Shown here: in pieces, positions 13,265-16,687 of the stretch
How positions within the stretch are numbered: position 1 is the stretch's first letter
How the letters are laid out: each line of letters starts with the position of its first letter
DNA from: Minisyncoccota bacterium
GTDB taxonomy: Bacteria > Patescibacteriota > Minisyncoccia > Phycocordibacterales > Phycocordibacteraceae
Assembly (NCBI GenBank): GCA_018062165.1
Contig: JAGOSU010000014.1
Location: forward strand, 1-16,687
Length of the DNA stretch: 16,687 nt
Direction of reading: 5' to 3'
The notes under the pieces: generated by a model
Databases searched by the model: none
Told to the model about the DNA's origin: nothing
What the model saw: the letters and a program-made list of their open reading frames with translations, nothing else
Position numbers and translations under genes: made by a program

Positions 13265-14494
13265 ATGACACGAAACACAGTCGTCTGGTTGCTCGTTATT
13301 CTGATTATCGGTATAGGTGGCTATTTTACATATACGTACCTTAAAGAGAGCCCGCCAAACTTTCTTATTAAGCTCTTCACAAAAACAGAACCGCCGCCGC
13401 TTCCTGAGGGAGATCTCGCGTCGCTTGATGTTGCTGATGATTTCACTCCAACTATCTTCTCGCGTGAAGTGCCCGGCGCGCGCGTGATGACGAGAGACCC
13501 AAAGGGAGCGATGCTCGTATCGCTGACTAGTAGTGGCAAGATTGTCGTACTGAACGATGCTGACAGCGACGGAAAAGCAGAGTCGCCGAAGACGGTACTC
13601 GAAGGACTCAAGCGCCCCCACGGTATCTATGCCACCTGCATTGATGGCAACAATTGTGTGCTGTATGTTGCGGAAAGCGATGCACTCAAGGTGTATAGCT
13701 ACAACCCTGACGCACAGACAGCGGACTATCGTCGCACCATCACAACCTTCCCAGCAACGCAGGGACACCTGACGCGCACCATCCTCCCACATCCAGACGG
13801 CAAACATCTTCTAGTCTCAATCGGTTCTTCCTGTGACGTGTGCCACGAGACGGATTCGAAACGCGCCTCCATCGTGTCGGTTGATCTTGAAACTGATGAT
13901 ACATACATCTACGCTTCGGGACTCAGAAACTCAGTCTTCATGGCCGTCAATCCTATTGATGGAGCGATCTGGGCGACTGATAACGGTCGTGACTTAATTG
14001 GCGACGACATCCCACCTGATGAGGTGAACCTCATCAAGGAGGGCGGCTACTATGGATGGCCCATCTGCTATGGTCAGAACGTTTATGACACCGACTACAA
14101 TGCACGTCCTGATAATCCGAACCCGTGCGCAGGGTTCATTCCGGCACACATAGACCTGCAGGCGCACTCAGCCCCACTCGGTCTAGCCTTCATTCCTGAA
14201 GAAGGATGGCCTGGAGAGCTCCATAACGACCTCCTGGTGGCCTATCACGGCTCCAGCTCCTGGAACCGCTCGGTGCCCACTGGCTACAAAGTGGTGAGAT
14301 GGAACCTTGATGACGACGGAAACGTGGATGGCGGTCCTTACGATTTCGTGACGGGCTTCATGCCCGAAGGAGGTACTTCTGACGACGCTGTCGGACGTCC
14401 GGTGGCCATACTGACTGAACCAGGCGGCACCTTCTATGTCTCAGACGACTATGCAGGCGCTATCTACCGTATTGTCTGGAACGGCGTTCGGTAA
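13265..14494 (+). CDS. Membrane-anchored PQQ-dependent sugar dehydrogenase-like beta-propeller
   Basis: The 409-residue protein has an N-terminal membrane anchor (about 6-25), a Pro-rich linker and a propeller of the glucose/sorbosone dehydrogenase family. Family hallmarks are GLKRPHG (114-120, candidate catalytic His119), ASGLRNS (217-223, Arg221), WATDNGRDLIGDDIPPDE (236-253) and YYGWPICYG (262-270). Such enzymes oxidise sugars or aldehydes outside the cell with PQQ and Ca2+. Whether this one binds PQQ is unproven, and reduced-genome bacteria of this type generally lack PQQ synthesis, so scavenging or loss of redox function is possible. CDVCH (190-194) formally matches a haem c motif but lies in a loop where the family often has paired cysteines. 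The gene is divergent from the transglutaminase-like gene. Confidence 0.85.
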   Translation: MTRNTVVWLLVILIIGIGGYFTYTYLKESPPNFLIKLFTKTEPPPLPEGDLASLDVADDFTPTIFSREVPGARVMTRDPKGAMLVSLTSSGKIVVLNDADSDGKAESPKTVLEGLKRPHGIYATCIDGNNCVLYVAESDALKVYSYNPDAQTADYRRTITTFPATQGHLTRTILPHPDGKHLLVSIGSSCDVCHETDSKRASIVSVDLETDDTYIYASGLRNSVFMAVNPIDGAIWATDNGRDLIGDDIPPDEVNLIKEGGYYGWPICYGQNVYDTDYNARPDNPNPCAGFIPAHIDLQAHSAPLGLAFIPEEGWPGELHNDLLVAYHGSSSWNRSVPTGYKVVRWNLDDDGNVDGGPYDFVTGFMPEGGTSDDAVGRPVAILTEPGGTFYVSDDYAGAIYRIVWNGVR

Positions 14495-14523
14495 TAAGGG
14501 TGGAAGTCGCGCGTCATCTCTTC

Positions 14524-14529
14524 TATACT
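14524..14529 (+). promoter_or_regulatory. TATACT -10 box for the GH18 gene
   Basis: TATACT ends exactly 6 nt before the ATG at 14536. It supports that ATG over the upstream GTG at 14500, which lies before the promoter. Confidence 0.6.
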
Positions 14530-14535
14530 AAGTGT

Positions 14536-15714
14536 ATGAAGCGAGCCCTTTCAACGTTCCTCCTCAGCGCGTTTCTTGTGAGCGCGTTCCCAGTGTCCAC
14601 ACAGGCCGCTGACCTTGAGGTATCCGGCTGGATTCCGTACTGGAAGGTGTCTGAGGGCACCAAAGATGCACGCAAGCATCTTGATGAACTCACGGAGATA
14701 AACCCTTTCGGATATGGGGTCAAAAGTGATGGGAAGTTAAACGACCTTGCAGGTCTTTCAAAGAGCACGTGGAAGAAACTATTCAAAGAAGCAAGGGAAG
14801 AGGATATCGAAATCATCCCAACGGTGATGTGGAGCGATACTGCCAACATCTATCGCATCCTCTCGGACGAGAAACTGCGCGAGAAGCATGTGAAGGCCAT
14901 TGCTGACATGGTGAAGAAAGGAAAGTACGACGGTGTCGACATCGACTACGAAGGCAAGAGTGCAGCAACACGCCCGTACTACTCGCTCTTCTTGAAAGAA
15001 CTTAAGAGCACGCTTCGAGGGAAGGTGCTCGCCTGCACAACTGAAGCAAGAACACCGCCCGAGTCCCTCTATCGGACCGTGCCAGCAACCATTGAGTACG
15101 CCAACGATTACAAAGAACTTGATCGCTACTGCGACCGCGTGCGCCTCATGACCTATGACCAACAGCGCGCTGACCTTAAGCTTAACGACGCACGTTCCGG
15201 GCAGCCCTACATGCCAATTGCTGACCCCGACTGGGTGAAGAAGGTGATTGAGCTCGCGCTCAAGTCCTTCGACAAGGACAAGATTACACTTGGTGTTGCT
15301 ACCTATGGGTTCGAGTACACACTTACTGTTTCTCCCAACTGGTACCAAAGCTACGTGAAGAAGTGGTCAGTGACCGACGCGTACGCAAAGGACCTTGCCG
15401 ACGACTTGCACATTGATCCGCTTCGAAACAGTGCAGGCGAGCTCTCGTTCTCTTATATTTCGACCACCACACCGAGCGTCATTCCTTCAAACATCAAGGC
15501 GCCTCGAAGCACTCCTGAAGGCAATGAAGCAGCGGCTCGCGCGCTCGCGTACGCCAACGCAACCGGCATGACCACTACCGTGAATCTCCTGTGGTGGAGT
15601 GATGCGGAAGCTATTGAGGATAAGGTAAAACTCGCTAAAGAGTACGGCCTACGCGGTATTTCCATCTTTAAGGTAGACGGTACTGAGGACCAGGATCTCT
15701 GGGACCTATTCTAG
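14536..15714 (+). CDS. Secreted glycoside hydrolase family 18 protein
   Basis: From the ATG at 14536 the protein has 392 residues. It starts with a classic signal peptide: Lys2-Arg3, a hydrophobic core to about 20 and a likely cut after TQA (22-24). The mature part is a GH18 barrel with SGWIPYW (30-36) as first strand and the catalytic motif DGVDIDYE (132-139), Glu139 being the proton donor. RVRLMTYDQ and GISIFKVDGTEDQDLW near the end match later barrel strands. GH18 enzymes cleave chitin or peptidoglycan-type glycans; the lack of any chitin-binding domain and the resemblance to YaaH/SleL-type proteins make peptidoglycan a plausible substrate (inference). An in-frame GTG at 14500 is rejected as start because it would place 12 polar residues before the signal peptide. 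Confidence 0.9.
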   Translation: MKRALSTFLLSAFLVSAFPVSTQAADLEVSGWIPYWKVSEGTKDARKHLDELTEINPFGYGVKSDGKLNDLAGLSKSTWKKLFKEAREEDIEIIPTVMWSDTANIYRILSDEKLREKHVKAIADMVKKGKYDGVDIDYEGKSAATRPYYSLFLKELKSTLRGKVLACTTEARTPPESLYRTVPATIEYANDYKELDRYCDRVRLMTYDQQRADLKLNDARSGQPYMPIADPDWVKKVIELALKSFDKDKITLGVATYGFEYTLTVSPNWYQSYVKKWSVTDAYAKDLADDLHIDPLRNSAGELSFSYISTTTPSVIPSNIKAPRSTPEGNEAAARALAYANATGMTTTVNLLWWSDAEAIEDKVKLAKEYGLRGISIFKVDGTEDQDLWDLF

Positions 15715-15721
15715 ACACGGG

Positions 15722-15727
15722 TATACT
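15722..15727 (+). promoter_or_regulatory. TATACT -10 box for the small unknown gene
   Basis: TATACT lies just after the GH18 stop and ends 6 nt before the ATG at 15734, again predicting a leaderless start and a promoter separate from the GH18 gene. Confidence 0.55.
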
Positions 15728-15733
15728 GGGGTG

Positions 15734-16147
15734 ATGTCCGAAGACGAGAAGTCCTATAAGCGACCGCATCCTGATGTACTCGCTCCAGGTGAACCATATC
15801 CACCAAGAGGCGGAGAGACTGTAGGTACGAGCGAAGGCTCTCTTCCTCGCGTTTTCCCACAAGCACCTATCGAAGAGAGACCGAGTATAGAAATAAATCC
15901 TGACAACACGCATGTTGTCGATGCCGATGAACTACACTTCCACCCTACGGTGAAGAACTTCGATGTGGAGGGTTTTATACAGAGTGTCTGCTCCGTAGCG
16001 AGTAATGAAATGAATAAGAAACCTTTTATACAAATCAACTTTGGAAATGGCACTGCGGTGTTTTCGTATAAGAAAGTGAAGGGCGCGTATGACGTAACAC
16101 AGGTTACTGGTCCTGGCGTTGTGAACGACTTCGAGGAAGAGAAGTAA
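15734..16147 (+). CDS. Small hypothetical protein with Pro-rich N-terminus
   Basis: The 137-residue product has a hydrophilic, Pro/Glu-rich and probably disordered N-terminal half (about 1-60). A compact C-terminal domain follows (about 62-130), with alternating hydrophobic residues suggesting an alpha/beta fold (FIQSVCSVAS, PFIQINFGNGTAVFSYKKV). There is no signal peptide or membrane segment. I recognise no family. A GTG at 15731 directly precedes the ATG; the ATG is chosen for its 6-nt spacing from the TATACT box. The gene converges on truB with 2 nt between the stops and no terminator visible. Confidence 0.7.
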   Translation: MSEDEKSYKRPHPDVLAPGEPYPPRGGETVGTSEGSLPRVFPQAPIEERPSIEINPDNTHVVDADELHFHPTVKNFDVEGFIQSVCSVASNEMNKKPFIQINFGNGTAVFSYKKVKGAYDVTQVTGPGVVNDFEEEK

Positions 16148-16149
16148 CC

Positions 16150-16687
16150 TTACGTAGTGCCGTGGACAAAGATTCTTGTTCTCTTGATTAAAAGTGCGAG
16201 CCCGCGTGTCCCGAGCTTCTCTCCAATATCTCCCGCAAGCGTGCGCATGTAGACGCCGGCGCTCGTACGAACTTTTATTTTCACAACAGGGAAGCGACCT
16301 TCACGTATGCGTTCCCACGACGCAAGCACGTCTTTTTTCCTGAAATCCCTTCCGAGGGCTTTTGATGCTTCGGTGACGGGTGCAAGCGTAGCTATCTTCT
16401 TACCAACATATCGAATGAGCGCGTCAGTTCCTATTCTTCGCATCCCACAGAACGTTAAGGAACGTATTGTGCCTTCCTGAAGTGGGGCTTCGACGTTCTC
16501 GCCCTCAAGCGCCCACTGGAACAAGGGCTTGCCTTTAACAGTCTTCGAAGAGAAAAGGGGATATGGCGAGTGGTAGGAGCCCACTAAAGAAGCGAGCACC
16601 TCCCGTACCTCTGTAGCAGAAGGGAAGACTGAAGCACCATCTTCGACAAGCCCAAGCACGTCTCCAGTATCTGACCCTACCCCAAGC
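16150..16687 (-). CDS. truB: tRNA pseudouridine synthase B, 3' part (5' cut by window edge)
   Basis: TruB makes pseudouridine 55 in the T-loop of tRNAs. The minus frame is open to the right edge of the window, so the N-terminal part with the catalytic Asp lies outside. Visible family segments in order are SDTGDVLG near the edge (the typical TDTxDxxG stretch), YPLFSSKTVKGKPLFQWA, and the late block KIKVRTSAGVYMRTLAGDIGEKLG with the conserved Tyr/Arg and TRGLALLIKRTR. A GTG at 16659 is internal and not a start. The chain ends soon after this block, so it has no C-terminal PUA domain, as in the short bacterial forms. Confidence 0.88.
   Translation of the reverse strand, partial: LGVGSDTGDVLGLVEDGASVFPSATEVREVLASLVGSYHSPYPLFSSKTVKGKPLFQWALEGENVEAPLQEGTIRSLTFCGMRRIGTDALIRYVGKKIATLAPVTEASKALGRDFRKKDVLASWERIREGRFPVVKIKVRTSAGVYMRTLAGDIGEKLGTRGLALLIKRTRIFVHGTT

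Noticed and set aside
13205..13807. Upstream extension of the transglutaminase-like gene to 403 residues
   Set aside because: The extra 201 residues are antisense to the PQQ-type gene and rich in Cys and His, and a -10 box lies just before the ATG at 13204.
13832..13846. CxxCH haem c motif (residues 190-194) in the PQQ-type propeller
   Set aside because: It is a single motif within a propeller loop where the family commonly has paired cysteines; no cytochrome domain or maturation gene is nearby. His194 is more likely incidental.
1..16687. Mobile elements, CRISPR arrays, attachment sites
   Set aside because: No transposase, integrase, terminal repeats or regularly spaced repeats were seen on either strand.

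Overview
The window reads as chromosomal DNA of a small-genome bacterium, most likely from the Candidate Phyla Radiation / Patescibacteria (Parcubacteria-like). This rests on the DUF5666 protein, sigma factor and DUF5667-type anti-sigma set, the divergent PurH, the compact spacing and the near absence of Shine-Dalgarno sequences. The lineage is inferred; no rRNA or marker tree is available here. TAA, TAG and one TGA all act as stops, so the standard bacterial code fits. No mobile element, CRISPR array, tRNA or rRNA was seen, and no gene-free stretch exceeds 300 bases.

Layout. 1-453 is the 3' end of an unrecognised gene, converging on a 7-TM PQ-loop/SWEET-like membrane protein (minus). Peptide deformylase (def) diverges from the latter, and an inositol-monophosphatase-family gene overlaps the def surroundings. 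Next come class I ribonucleotide reductase beta (nrdB) with a small downstream partner, a secreted 3D-domain protein, a bidirectional terminator and a DUF1003 membrane protein (minus). A minus-strand pair follows: a VanY-type D,D-carboxypeptidase and purH, 2 nt apart. A divergent membrane-anchored unknown protein precedes a regulatory block: a secreted DUF5666 protein, a strong terminator, an ECF-like sigma factor and its membrane anti-sigma factor. An OmpR-family response regulator and histidine kinase lie on the minus strand. The right part holds a conserved transglutaminase-like protein (minus), a membrane-anchored PQQ-dehydrogenase-like beta-propeller, a secreted GH18 glycosidase, a small unknown protein and the 3' part of truB (minus).

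How the parts fit. Several products act at or outside the membrane: 3D-domain protein, D,D-carboxypeptidase, GH18 enzyme, PQQ-type propeller, DUF5666 and DUF1003 proteins. Two transmembrane signalling systems, sigma/anti-sigma and kinase/regulator, sit among them. A role in envelope sensing and remodelling is a reasonable inference. The rest is housekeeping: def, nrdB, purH, truB.

The most striking signal is promoter architecture. Eleven start codons, ten of real genes and one of a putative leader peptide, have a TATACT/TATAAT-like box ending 6-10 nt upstream, which predicts leaderless or nearly leaderless mRNAs. At 1067-1074 one 8-bp palindrome supplies this box to two divergent genes. Other points of interest are a PurH whose cyclohydrolase active-site Lys66 is Val, a 13-codon in-frame upstream ORF before the sigma gene, and a palindrome/11-bp direct repeat upstream of the two-component genes.
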